Shown: positions 1-8,436 of the stretch, piece by piece | Layout: every line of letters begins with the position of its first letter | Numbering within the stretch: the stretch's first letter is position 1 | Assembly: GCF_004762095.1 (NCBI RefSeq) | Contig: NZ_SIJH01000008.1 | Location: forward strand, 1-64,000 | Direction of reading: 5' to 3' | DNA length: 64,000 nucleotides | From: Tabrizicola caldifontis | GTDB lineage: Bacteria; Pseudomonadota; Alphaproteobacteria; Rhodobacterales; Rhodobacteraceae | Made by a program: the position numbers and the translations under genes | Notes under the pieces: generated by a model | Databases searched by the model: none | What the model was told of the DNA's origin: nothing | What the model saw: only the letters and a program-made list of their open reading frames with translations

Positions 1-96
1 GCAACGGGGCCTGACGCTGCGCAACCCGCAAAGCTCCGCGCCAGCCCCCGTTGCCCAACCCGCCCAAACAGGCAAAACTCAAACCCGGAGTCTCGC
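1..96. other. window edge, no gene seen
   Basis: The first 96 bases lie downstream of the minus-strand glycosyltransferase gene that ends at 97. I see no convincing coding frame, terminator or RNA in this fragment; it is cut by the window edge. Confidence 0.5.
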
Positions 97-822
97 TCAC
101 GCTGGATAAAAGTTGGGGGCAACGTCAATCACTGCCCCATAGCCATTGGTGTTGTTCGTCGAATGGCGGGTGTAGTGGTAGGCGGCAAAACTTGCGTCGG
201 TCACCCCGGGGTGTAGCTTGGCATATTTCCGGTGCTGGATCATGAACGGGCTGCGGAAATCGTCGGGTGCCTTGACGATGCCATAGCCGATGGCGATCGC
301 ATCCTTCCTGAGCTCCCGATGACGGGCCATGCCGTTGTCCAGATAGCCCATGACGCCGTAAGGAAAGCTGATCACCGATGTCGGCTCGAGCGATGCCGCA
401 GCCTGCTTGAGATGCTGCACGAAGTCGACCGAAACCGCATCGTCATCATCCAGTCGGAAGTGAAGCGCCGGGTCGCGGCCATCGTTGCTGGCCTCCAGCA
501 GGATCGGGCGGCTGGCTTTGGAGATATCGGTCTTCGCGGTCCACAGAATGCGGATGTTGGCATGCCCCGCGACAAGCGCCTCAAGCCGGTCGCGATGGAC
601 CGTGGGCATCTGCTCGGACGAGATGATGACAAAGGTGAAGTCCGGGTCCGTCTGGTTGAGGATGCTGGGAAGTGTGATGTTCTCGAACAGATGAAAGCGC
701 ACGGCCATGCGCTGATCGTTCCACAGCAGCTCACGCGCCGCGTCGAGGTTGGCGATGGCCCGACCGGTGTCGCTTTGGCCAAAAAAGGAAAAGCGGCAAT
801 GTCCGAAGGTCTTCATCTGCAT
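97..822 (-). CDS. putative rhamnosyltransferase-like glycosyltransferase
   Basis: Encodes 241 aa. The N-terminal half has the look of a GT-A fold nucleotide-sugar transferase: a strand/loop motif 'TDPDFTFVIISS' and an acidic metal-binding run LDDDDA at about residues 124-129, the place where a DXD motif sits. The overall pattern (FENITLPSILNQTDPDF, then LDDDDA) resembles the bacterial 'putative rhamnosyl transferase' family, so transfer of a deoxyhexose to a glycan is the best guess; donor and acceptor are inferred. No signal peptide or membrane segment, so it should be cytoplasmic. The start at 822 is chosen because TTAGGGA lies just upstream; an ATG at 816 is also possible. It is the last gene of the minus-strand glycan run, 106 bases after the preceding gene. 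Confidence 0.7.
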   Translation of the reverse strand: MQMKTFGHCRFSFFGQSDTGRAIANLDAARELLWNDQRMAVRFHLFENITLPSILNQTDPDFTFVIISSEQMPTVHRDRLEALVAGHANIRILWTAKTDISKASRPILLEASNDGRDPALHFRLDDDDAVSVDFVQHLKQAAASLEPTSVISFPYGVMGYLDNGMARHRELRKDAIAIGYGIVKAPDDFRSPFMIQHRKYAKLHPGVTDASFAAYHYTRHSTNNTNGYGAVIDVAPNFYPA

Positions 823-928
823 GTTCCCTAACCTGTGGGGTGCAAGCCCCCGTCTACAATGCCACGGCCGCAAGGGCCAAGACCGACATGTGACGGAACC
901 AACGGCAGACTAGCGGAGCGGGCACCCT

Positions 929-2467
929 TCACCCTTCGGCTCCGGTCCAGCGAACGACGGACAGGCTGCCGATCGCGGGACCGAAGTCCGCAGTTTCAAT
1001 GTCGCGGTCACACAGGTTCTGAAGCCGAAGCCGATCGCTGAAGCGCCGTCCGCCTGCGCCCTGTGCGCTGGCCGCAACGATGAAGGCGCCGGATTGTAGC
1101 AGGTTGCGCGCAAGCATCAGGCTGCGCATGGCATGAAGGTCGACATCGGGAAAAAGGACAAGGTCGTAGCCTGTGCACGGGGCACTGTCCCTGGCAGGCC
1201 CTGAGATGAACACGGTTTCAGACTCTGCGCGGATCGTCAGGCGGTCGGAAAAGCGCTTTGCCAGCCAGTCGCAGGCGACGGGAACATATCTCGCACGCTC
1301 CGGTGGATTCCTGTCTGCTTCGATCGGCCAACGGCCCGCGTCGGTGGCAGCGATCCGAAGGTCTGGGTTCAGGTGCAGGGCCAACAGGATCAGATGGCCG
1401 GTATCATAGCCGAACACCAGCGCATGCCGGGCCGTGCCAAGCCAGCCGAGCAGCCTGCGGCGCATCTGGTCGGACCGACTGCGCGGCCGGCTTTCGGTAA
1501 GCGGGTGGGCCTGCATGTGGCGATAGAAATGCAGGCCCTGAAAGCGCGAGGGGCGCTGCTGGCGGGCCATGCCGTCGCACAGCGCGTGATTCAGCGCCTC
1601 GATATCCTGTCGCACCTCCTGCCGGCAAAGAACCGAGGGAAGTTCTGCGGCGATGGTCTGGATGGCCGTCTGCCGCAGGGCGGTTTCAGCCGGGATGGGC
1701 CCGCGGCGGTCGCCGAAGGCCCCGGAAAGCCGGCCGATCAGCGCAGCATGACCCTGCGCGATCTGTTCGCCCGACAGGACTTCGGCCGACGGGCCGTCGG
1801 CACGGTTGTAGGCCCACATGGATGTGCCCCATTTCTGCTCGGCATAGACGCGGTCGGGGCCGTCATACCATTCGTTCGGGGCGCTCTTTTGCCAAGGGAT
1901 GAAGAAATGTGTCGGAAAGATCTTTAGCGTCGCTTCGTCCGGGGCGAGGCTTCGGATCAGGCGCATCAGGAAACGGTTGCCGGTAGTCGTCTCGGGCCGC
2001 CCCAGTTCCCAAGGTTGCAGCCCGGCCAGCTCGTCGATCACCCTCCTGACGAAGGGGTTGCCTGGTTCGCAGGCAAGAATCGGGCAGACCCCACGGAAGC
2101 GATCGGTTTCAGGCCGGTCGTAGACGGTGTAGGCGCGTGGGCGATCCAGAAGCTCGTCAACCGGATGCAGGCAGATCGCATCGGCATCGGCCATGAAACC
2201 ACCGAAGCGATATAGCAGTTCGTAGCGCATCATGTCCTGCGCCCCGGCCCAGGCGCCGCGCCACGCATATTCGTTGATCAGCGCGCGCAGGCGGAAAGGG
2301 AAGCCGGTCAGCGTGTCGTTGCCATAGACGGTATAGGACCAGTCAGGATGCAGCTTCGGCCAGGTCTCCATCCAGGCGAGGGGCGCAGGCTTCGGCCCGA
2401 TCCAGATATGCCCAAGCCGCTTCGGCAGTGCCGGTCGTCCATTCGTCCCATTGGCGCCTGCCGTCAT
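929..2467 (-). CDS. GT32-like glycosyltransferase with C-terminal methyltransferase-like domain
   Basis: Encodes 512 aa. The N-terminal 230 residues resemble the DXD sugar-transfer family (Och1/capsular GT32): 'IWIGPKPAPLAW' near residue 21, then RYELLYRFGGFMADADAI with the DAD metal site at 94-96. Residues about 345-500 look like a Rossmann methyltransferase-like fold: ALVFGYDTGHLILLALHL followed by an acidic strand end (ATDAG, about 374-378) and a later LVLFPDVDLHAMRSL segment. The glycine motif is not canonical (GYDTGH), so catalytic methyl transfer is uncertain. Probably cytoplasmic, acting on a sugar-nucleotide or growing glycan. It lies 12 bases after the next gene upstream, so it is very likely co-transcribed. 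Confidence 0.72.
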   Translation of the reverse strand: MTAGANGTNGRPALPKRLGHIWIGPKPAPLAWMETWPKLHPDWSYTVYGNDTLTGFPFRLRALINEYAWRGAWAGAQDMMRYELLYRFGGFMADADAICLHPVDELLDRPRAYTVYDRPETDRFRGVCPILACEPGNPFVRRVIDELAGLQPWELGRPETTTGNRFLMRLIRSLAPDEATLKIFPTHFFIPWQKSAPNEWYDGPDRVYAEQKWGTSMWAYNRADGPSAEVLSGEQIAQGHAALIGRLSGAFGDRRGPIPAETALRQTAIQTIAAELPSVLCRQEVRQDIEALNHALCDGMARQQRPSRFQGLHFYRHMQAHPLTESRPRSRSDQMRRRLLGWLGTARHALVFGYDTGHLILLALHLNPDLRIAATDAGRWPIEADRNPPERARYVPVACDWLAKRFSDRLTIRAESETVFISGPARDSAPCTGYDLVLFPDVDLHAMRSLMLARNLLQSGAFIVAASAQGAGGRRFSDRLRLQNLCDRDIETADFGPAIGSLSVVRWTGAEG

Positions 2468-2479
2468 TGGGCCCGCCCC

Positions 2480-4348
2480 CTAGAACAACGCGCCGAAGCG
2501 TGGGGGAAGTCGGTAAAGCTCGGCGCTGCGCATGCTGCGGAAGAACCAGTTTCCTGTGTCGGCCTGTGTGCGCCCTTCGCTCATCTTCTGGACGAAATCG
2601 GGGAATTCTGCCCGTTCCTCGACGGGGGCCAGCCGGCTTAGCGCGTCGAAGCTTTCGGTGCCCTGATGCCATGTGCTGCCGCCCCGGGCGCCTTCGGCAA
2701 GGGGACCGGACTTCTGTTCCACCCAGGCCTTGCGTGCGGCCAGTCGCGCGCGGGACAGGCTGTCGTCCATGTAGCGCAGGTGGAAGAGGAAAAGCCGGGG
2801 GTCGAGCGTCACGTCACGGGTGGTGCTGCCGTGTCCCCCTATGGAAAAGGTGATCCGGCCCCGGGTGATACAAGGCTTTGCGTAATTGGAGTTCAGCCGG
2901 AAGTTCCGCCGCACCGACAGGATCGGCCGGTCCGGCAGTATCGGCTCGGGCTCGCTGGCAGGCGTATGGACGATCTCGATCGCGAAGGGAGAGATTACCC
3001 GGGGTGCCTGTCCCGTGGCAAAAAGGCTGTCAAGATAATCCGGCAGCCGCTGTCCGGTCGCGGGGTCTGGGGCGACGATCTCGTCGACATCTGTGCACAG
3101 CACCCAGTTGTAATAAAGGGTCAGCCCGCTGGTGAACTGCGACAGCGTGGCCCAGCGGCGGCGGTCGAAGCCGGACTTGTCGCCGGTATCGGGCAGGTGG
3201 ACGATGTTTGCACCCTTGGCGATGCGGTCGATCTCGGGGTCGGGGCCATGACGCAGGACATAAAGGTTCTCGCGACCGATCAAGGGGCCGTAATAGCCAA
3301 TCCAGCGGGACAGGAATTCATGGTCGCCCTTGACCATCGTGACCGCGGCCATCCGGGCCTTGGACGGGTCGGATCCGGAAACCGGGGCTACTGTCCTGCT
3401 CGCATCAGAAACCTTGTGCGCGGCATCGGGCAACGCGGGCGGAAGGCTGTCCCGTGCGACTGGCGGGATGCCTGCGGGAGGCGGAACGTCAAAGATCCAG
3501 CGTACCCGGCTGGTTCCCAGCTGGTCCGCAAGGATCTTGTCGGGCAGGTCGCGCATCCCCGCCTCAGTCAGGATGACCCGGCCGCGGTAATGCAGCAGCG
3601 TGACGTCGGCATCCTGTGGCAGAGGCTTGCCGCGCATGATGCCATTGATGCTGTAGTTGTACTTCTCGGGGAGGATGTTCCAGGTCATTCCTGCGGCGAG
3701 GGTCGCCACAGGCAATGTCATCTGGTCCAGATAGGGCCGCCGATTCTCGATTCCCGTACCGTCCAGCTTCTGTGCGCAGTCCATCCAGACCTCGCCAAAA
3801 CGCTTGCCTGACGGATTGCGCCAGGTTTCATCCACCACGACCAGACCCGCATTGAAATAGGGCGCCACCGCATGGCGCTTGTCCCGGGTCATCGTGATGC
3901 GCTGGTCGGGGACTGGCATCCCGAAAGTCGCGTAGATCCGCTTCCAGACATCCTGCGGCGCCCAGCGCATCGAAGTTGCCGGCACCATGCCGATCTGCCC
4001 GGGGCTTGTCAGTTCTTCAATGCTGCAAGGCTTCAGGAACAGCATGTCGCTGTCCAGGAAGGCGGCAAAATCGGTGTCCTTTGGTTCTAGCGTGGCAAGT
4101 ATCTTGTTGCCATGCGGATAGGATGGATCGAACATGCCCTCGACCCTGATCGGGCGCACCTCGCAGCGCAACCGACGCAGCACTTCCAAGGGTTCCGGTG
4201 CCATGTCCGCCCAGCGGTGCTGCGGGCAGTAGCCCAAAATCCTGACGTCCGGTGGCAGGAACTTGCGGATCGACGCAGCAAGATGGCAGCCCATGTAGAG
4301 GTAGCTCGGCGGCTCTACGATGAAGAAAAGGGTAAGGCTGGGCGACAT
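2480..4348 (-). CDS. double-domain glycosyltransferase (GT-A plus GT2 family)
   Basis: Encodes 622 aa with two glycosyltransferase modules. Module 1 (about 1-300) has a GT-A type core with FLDSDMLFLKP around residue 97 (DSD metal site). Module 2 (about 330-622) belongs to the GT2-like family with AAVTMVKGDHEFLSRW at its start and CTDVDEI near 418-424. Module 2 is clearly paralogous to the neighbouring gene at 4380-5282, sharing RLNSNYAKPC, a GGHG motif, LDPRLFLFHLR versus IDPHLYNFHLR, and a C-terminal YRLPxRF. A proline/serine-rich stretch (about 288-330) links the modules. The ATG at 4348 (MSPSLTLFF) is preferred because the longer frame overlaps the upstream gene's end with a non-conserved-looking N-terminus. 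Likely cytoplasmic; sugars unknown. Confidence 0.78.
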   Translation of the reverse strand: MSPSLTLFFIVEPPSYLYMGCHLAASIRKFLPPDVRILGYCPQHRWADMAPEPLEVLRRLRCEVRPIRVEGMFDPSYPHGNKILATLEPKDTDFAAFLDSDMLFLKPCSIEELTSPGQIGMVPATSMRWAPQDVWKRIYATFGMPVPDQRITMTRDKRHAVAPYFNAGLVVVDETWRNPSGKRFGEVWMDCAQKLDGTGIENRRPYLDQMTLPVATLAAGMTWNILPEKYNYSINGIMRGKPLPQDADVTLLHYRGRVILTEAGMRDLPDKILADQLGTSRVRWIFDVPPPAGIPPVARDSLPPALPDAAHKVSDASRTVAPVSGSDPSKARMAAVTMVKGDHEFLSRWIGYYGPLIGRENLYVLRHGPDPEIDRIAKGANIVHLPDTGDKSGFDRRRWATLSQFTSGLTLYYNWVLCTDVDEIVAPDPATGQRLPDYLDSLFATGQAPRVISPFAIEIVHTPASEPEPILPDRPILSVRRNFRLNSNYAKPCITRGRITFSIGGHGSTTRDVTLDPRLFLFHLRYMDDSLSRARLAARKAWVEQKSGPLAEGARGGSTWHQGTESFDALSRLAPVEERAEFPDFVQKMSEGRTQADTGNWFFRSMRSAELYRLPPRFGALF

Positions 4349-4379
4349 GGGCTCGCTTTGCGTCTGCGGGGGCGTCAGG

Positions 4380-5282
4380 TCAGAACACGCCGTTGAAGCG
4401 TTCGGGCAGGCGGTAGATCTCGGGCGGGCGGCCGCCACCCATCAGCGTGAAGGGCGGGCGAGAGATGGCTTTCTCGATCATGGCCTTGCGGAATTCGGGG
4501 TGGTCGATCGTTTCGGCGACAGGCGCTCGCTGCGACAGGGCGCGGAACGTGCCCTCGACCGAGGCCCAGCCCCATCCGGCCTTCTGCATCTTCTGCCGTT
4601 CCTCTTCGGTCTTGCCTGAAAGGCGGCGGTCAAGGCTGCGCTGGAAGCGCGACATGCAGTAGTCGAAGTCAATGAAGCGCAGGTGGAAGTTGTAGAGATG
4701 CGGGTCGATTGTGATCTGCCTGTGGTTTGCGCCATGGCCGCCTGCCTTGTATTCCGTCGGCCGGCTGATCAGGCAGGGCTTTGCATAGTTCGAGTTCAGC
4801 CGGTAGCAGCGGCGCGGGCCGAGGATCGGTTCGCCGGGGCGCAGTCTTTCCGTCTCGCTCTTCACGTTGTGAACCATTTCGATGGCAAAACAGGTGAGCG
4901 CCGGGGGCACCTTGTCGCGGGCAGAGATATCCATCAGGTAGCCGACCAGATCGGTCGAGACCTCCGGGTCCAGCACGACCAGCTCGTCCACGTCGTTGCA
5001 GGCGACCCAGTGGTAGAACCCGGTCAGCGCCGAGGCGTGCAGCGACAGGATCTGCCAGCGCCGCTGGTTGACCGATTTCTTCAGCCTGTCATAGGGCAGC
5101 CGGATCACGTTGCAGCCGGCGGCAATGCGTGCAACATCGGCGTTGCCGCCGTGATTGAGGACATAGATGGCATCGTCCGGCAGAAAGCGCCGCCAGTAGG
5201 CCACCCACCTTTCCAGAAAGAAGTCTTCCTCATGCACCATGGTCAATGCTGCAAGAGGGGCCTTTGCGGGATCAATCGGCAT
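4380..5282 (-). CDS. glycosyltransferase family 2-like protein
   Basis: Encodes 300 aa. The start 'LAALTMVHEEDFFLERWVAYWR' and the NDVDE metal site at residues 96-100 are typical of the GT2-type family that hands sugars to glycans with an Asp-rich nucleotide-sugar pocket. The protein covers a single module and is the paralogue of the second half of the following gene, suggesting a duplication followed by fusion. It has no signal or membrane segment. It is separated by 31 bases from the gene downstream and by 58 from the sulfatase gene upstream, so it sits inside the same transcription unit. Acceptor and donor cannot be read from the sequence. Confidence 0.78.
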   Translation of the reverse strand: MPIDPAKAPLAALTMVHEEDFFLERWVAYWRRFLPDDAIYVLNHGGNADVARIAAGCNVIRLPYDRLKKSVNQRRWQILSLHASALTGFYHWVACNDVDELVVLDPEVSTDLVGYLMDISARDKVPPALTCFAIEMVHNVKSETERLRPGEPILGPRRCYRLNSNYAKPCLISRPTEYKAGGHGANHRQITIDPHLYNFHLRFIDFDYCMSRFQRSLDRRLSGKTEEERQKMQKAGWGWASVEGTFRALSQRAPVAETIDHPEFRKAMIEKAISRPPFTLMGGGRPPEIYRLPERFNGVF

Positions 5283-5340
5283 AAGGGTCTGTATCTGGCG
5301 GAACGCCGCCCATGATGGCAGAGCGTTGCGAAGGGTGCAA

Positions 5341-7653
5341 TCAGGACGGGGTGGCAGCCTTTGGACCGGCGATCTGTGTGGGCAGGGCAGCCGGGTCGGT
5401 CACGTCGTGCAGATCGATGATTGACAACGCCAGCCGCAGCCGCACATGTCCCATGCCCATCTGCGTGATCTCGGGCCGCCGTGGCCAGTCGTCCAGGATC
5501 AGCCGCATGGCTGGCCCCCAGTTGCGGATCACCGTCACGCCCCCATAGGCGATGTGGAAACTGACCGCACCCGTGCCTGCGTCGATTTCGTTCACGCCGG
5601 TGCCGACATGGACGATGTCGTCCCCCGAAGACAGCGAGACGAAGTTCCGACCGGGCCCGGTATGGATCACCGAGCTTCCATCGCCATCGATGATCCGGTC
5701 GTTGCCGTGGCCGCCGTAAATCAGGTTATTGTTGCGCCGACCGAAGATCACGTCGTCGCCGGTGCCGCCATCCAGCGTGTCCTTTCCCGGACCGCCGTAA
5801 AGCGTGTCATTTCCGGCGCCGCCATAGAAGGCATGGCGACTGCTGGGCAGCGTGGCTATGGCGCGCATCTCGTCATCGCCCGCCCCGCCCCTGAAGATCG
5901 CCCCGCCGTATTTGGGGCCCAGCATGATGTCGCCCCGATCGGACCCGGTCACATCGACTTTAACCCTTTCGGAGGTTTCGAAATGGATGGGGCTGTCGGG
6001 GTGGCCAACGATCTTCAGTGTCTTGCTTGTTTCGCCGTCCGATTCATTCCGGGCGACGACCGTTGCGATGCGGATGCGTTCGACGTAGGGCGGACAGTGC
6101 AGCACATACGAGTCAGGCCCGGCCATGTACCACAGGGTATCCATGCCCCCATGCCGGCTTTCCCGGATCTTCTCGGCATCGCTGCCATAGGCCCAGTAGT
6201 CGTTATCGCCGCTGCCGCCGGACAGGATGACGCTGCCATCGACCGCCATCATCGCATTGACCCCGTCTGCGGGGTTTTCGAAACCCCGCAGATCCAGCCC
6301 CAGTTGCAGCGCGCCCTTCACCAGTTCGCTTCGCAGGAACTCCAGCGGCGCCTCGTCCCGGATGTTCTTCGTCTCGCCCGGATCGGCTTCGATGTCATAG
6401 ACATGCTCTTCGCCGTTCGGATAGCGGAAATAGCGCAGATGGGTGTAGCCCTCGACCGAGGGGCGCACCGACAGCGTGCCGAACACACTCGTCACCGGCG
6501 AGGCGCTGCGGTCATATGTACCGAAGGACGGGTGGATCAGTGGCAGCAGGCTCTGCCCATGCGTCCAGTCCGGGCGCGGAGGCAGGCCTGCGATCTGCAT
6601 CAGTGTCTTCGGAACGTTACTCAGCGAGACAGGCAGGGAAATCTCGGCCGCCTCGAGTTCGCAATGCCAGATCGCCAGCGGCACATGGGCGGCACTGTCC
6701 CACTGGCTCATCTTGTGAAAGCTGTCATGCGTGCCCAGGTTGAAGCCGTTGTCGGACAGGAACACAACGGTCGTATCCCGGCCCAAGGGCGAGGTTTCCA
6801 GTGCGCGCATGAAACGGCCTATCTCGTGATCGACGTGGCTGATCGCGGCGAAATAGGCGCGCACGACCTGACGCCAGGCCTCGTCGCTGGATCGTTCGGG
6901 CGTCCAGCGGCCATTGGTGATATAGGCCGCCTCGTAAACCGCAAAGCCTGGCTGGGGGCCGAAATAGTCTTCCGGGGCCGCGATGCTGGGCCAGCGGATG
7001 TCGGCCGGGTCATAAAGCTGATAGAAGCGGTCGGGGCAGTCGAGGTTGTAGTGCGGGTGCTTGAAGCCGAGCTGGATCAGCTGCCGCCGCCCCGGATCGG
7101 CACGACCAAGGTAGCGGATCGCGTTTTCGGCAACCCAGTAGTCATAGAATGCATCATCCTGTTCGCCGCGGTCGTCGGGGTGGTTCACCCCTCGGATTCC
7201 AGGGCCGACGTCCAGGTAATCGCGCACCCCGGTCCGCTCGGCCCGGTCGGCGGCGGGCGGGTTCTCATGAAACAGAAGCCGGCGATATTTCTGCGGCATC
7301 GGGCGATAGTTGGTATCGACCTTGCCGGTGGTGAAGGTGTGAAAGCCTGCCCGCCGCAGGTCATGCGCCCAGGCGCGTTCCGGCGCCATGATGTCAAGCC
7401 AGAACCGGTTCAGATCGACCAGACCGCTGCGGAAGGGCGAAATGCCCGTCGCAAGTTCAGCCCGGCAGGGCGCGCATAGCGGTACGGTTGCATAGGCGTT
7501 CGTGAATCGGACAGCCTTTTGCATCAGCCTGTCCAGGTTTGGCGTCTGGATGCGCAGACCGAAGGTGTCACGCCAAGTGTAGACATCGATCATGTCGTCC
7601 ACCCAGATGACGCAGAGATGCCCGTCGCGCAGGCGGTTTGCGTCGAAGGCCAT
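5341..7653 (-). CDS. sulfatase with C-terminal RTX calcium-binding repeats
   Basis: Encodes 770 aa. Residues 1-430 are an alkaline-phosphatase-superfamily sulfatase: metal aspartates in WVDDM (19-20), the sulfatase signature C60-A-P-C-R64 whose first cysteine is normally converted to formylglycine, and LSDNGFNLGTHDSFHK (300-314) with the second metal/sulfate site. Residues about 586-695 carry glycine/aspartate RTX nonapeptides (GGAGDDEM, GGAGNDTLYGGPGKDTLDGGTGDDVIFG, GGHGNDRI), which fold into a calcium beta-roll. There is no N-terminal signal peptide. RTX repeats without a signal peptide usually mean type I secretion, so this is probably an exported hydrolase of a sulfated glycan (inference). 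No type I transporter or formylglycine-generating enzyme is in the window. It starts 3 bases after the LamG-like gene, implying translational coupling. Confidence 0.88.
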   Translation of the reverse strand: MAFDANRLRDGHLCVIWVDDMIDVYTWRDTFGLRIQTPNLDRLMQKAVRFTNAYATVPLCAPCRAELATGISPFRSGLVDLNRFWLDIMAPERAWAHDLRRAGFHTFTTGKVDTNYRPMPQKYRRLLFHENPPAADRAERTGVRDYLDVGPGIRGVNHPDDRGEQDDAFYDYWVAENAIRYLGRADPGRRQLIQLGFKHPHYNLDCPDRFYQLYDPADIRWPSIAAPEDYFGPQPGFAVYEAAYITNGRWTPERSSDEAWRQVVRAYFAAISHVDHEIGRFMRALETSPLGRDTTVVFLSDNGFNLGTHDSFHKMSQWDSAAHVPLAIWHCELEAAEISLPVSLSNVPKTLMQIAGLPPRPDWTHGQSLLPLIHPSFGTYDRSASPVTSVFGTLSVRPSVEGYTHLRYFRYPNGEEHVYDIEADPGETKNIRDEAPLEFLRSELVKGALQLGLDLRGFENPADGVNAMMAVDGSVILSGGSGDNDYWAYGSDAEKIRESRHGGMDTLWYMAGPDSYVLHCPPYVERIRIATVVARNESDGETSKTLKIVGHPDSPIHFETSERVKVDVTGSDRGDIMLGPKYGGAIFRGGAGDDEMRAIATLPSSRHAFYGGAGNDTLYGGPGKDTLDGGTGDDVIFGRRNNNLIYGGHGNDRIIDGDGSSVIHTGPGRNFVSLSSGDDIVHVGTGVNEIDAGTGAVSFHIAYGGVTVIRNWGPAMRLILDDWPRRPEITQMGMGHVRLRLALSIIDLHDVTDPAALPTQIAGPKAATPS

Positions 7654-7656
7654 CGA

Positions 7657-8436
7657 CTAGCGCCTCCATAGCGCGTAGCGGTCCAGCATCGTCAACTGGT
7701 CCCTGTCGCGTGCAGTCCTGGGAAGAAGCAGGCTGACTGCGGGCCAGAACATCACATCTTCGATCACCGAGTCGCCGCGGGTTTTCTGCAATCCGGCCCT
7801 GTGGCTGCGCGCCCCGATGAACAGCGAGGCGGGGGTCGAAAGCCTGGGCCGGTTGCCTCTGGCCTGGTGCACGGTGCCCGAACCTTCGCGCAGCGCGATG
7901 CGATCGCCACAGACCGTCACGACCAGGTAGCGCAGGCCGGACCCGGCCCCGGCCGCGCGCGGAACGTCGAGCACAAGGTTTTCTCCGGTGTCCTTGACCA
8001 GGATGCTGTCGCCGTTGTCGGACAGGAAAAGATAACCTGATCCATGGGACTTGCCCTCGCCGTTCAGGGTCAGAAGGGTGCGCGCCTCGGCCTGCGGATC
8101 GGTTCGGAAGAAGACCGCCATGCTGAAGGTCTCGACCTGATCGGTCAGGTCCGGAAGGTGAAAGCCGCAGTTCTCGCCTGCACGGCAACGCAGGCCCAGG
8201 CCTGTTTCGGTCCGGGCGCTGCGGGCGTTGCCCGCGTTCGGGCCGATCGGCAGCGCCTCGTGCCGACCGTCCATTGCGCGCCAGCCGATAATCGTCTGTC
8301 CGTCCTTGGCCAGCTTCAGCGATGTGTCGTCTCCGTGCAGCCAGATGCCGCCGCAGTCACCGATGGCAGCGGAAAGGTCGGCAACATGGCCATCCAGAAG
8401 CGCGCCTTTCGGCAGTTCTGCGTCCAGCCGGATCAC
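7657..8436 (-). CDS. LamG/concanavalin A-like domain protein
   Basis: Encodes 259 aa. Residues about 95-240 look like a concanavalin A-like lectin/LamG sandwich: FSMAVFFRTD, LLTLNGEGKSHGSGYLFLSDNG, LVVTVCGDRIALREGSGTV, then SLFIGARSHRAGLQKTRGDSVIEDVMFWP, the usual closing strand pattern. Such domains bind or cradle glycans. There is no signal peptide or catalytic motif that I recognise. The gene overlaps its upstream neighbour by 4 bases (ATGA) and lies 3 bases before the sulfatase-RTX gene, so the three proteins are probably made together. A role as a carbohydrate-recognition partner is an inference. Confidence 0.6.
   Translation of the reverse strand: MIRLDAELPKGALLDGHVADLSAAIGDCGGIWLHGDDTSLKLAKDGQTIIGWRAMDGRHEALPIGPNAGNARSARTETGLGLRCRAGENCGFHLPDLTDQVETFSMAVFFRTDPQAEARTLLTLNGEGKSHGSGYLFLSDNGDSILVKDTGENLVLDVPRAAGAGSGLRYLVVTVCGDRIALREGSGTVHQARGNRPRLSTPASLFIGARSHRAGLQKTRGDSVIEDVMFWPAVSLLLPRTARDRDQLTMLDRYALWRR

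Noticed and set aside
5446-7479. A 677-codon open frame antisense to the sulfatase-RTX gene
   Set aside because: It is a shadow of GC-rich codon bias: composition is odd (many His, Gln, Asp, Val), no motif is recognisable, and the opposite strand has complete sulfatase motifs.
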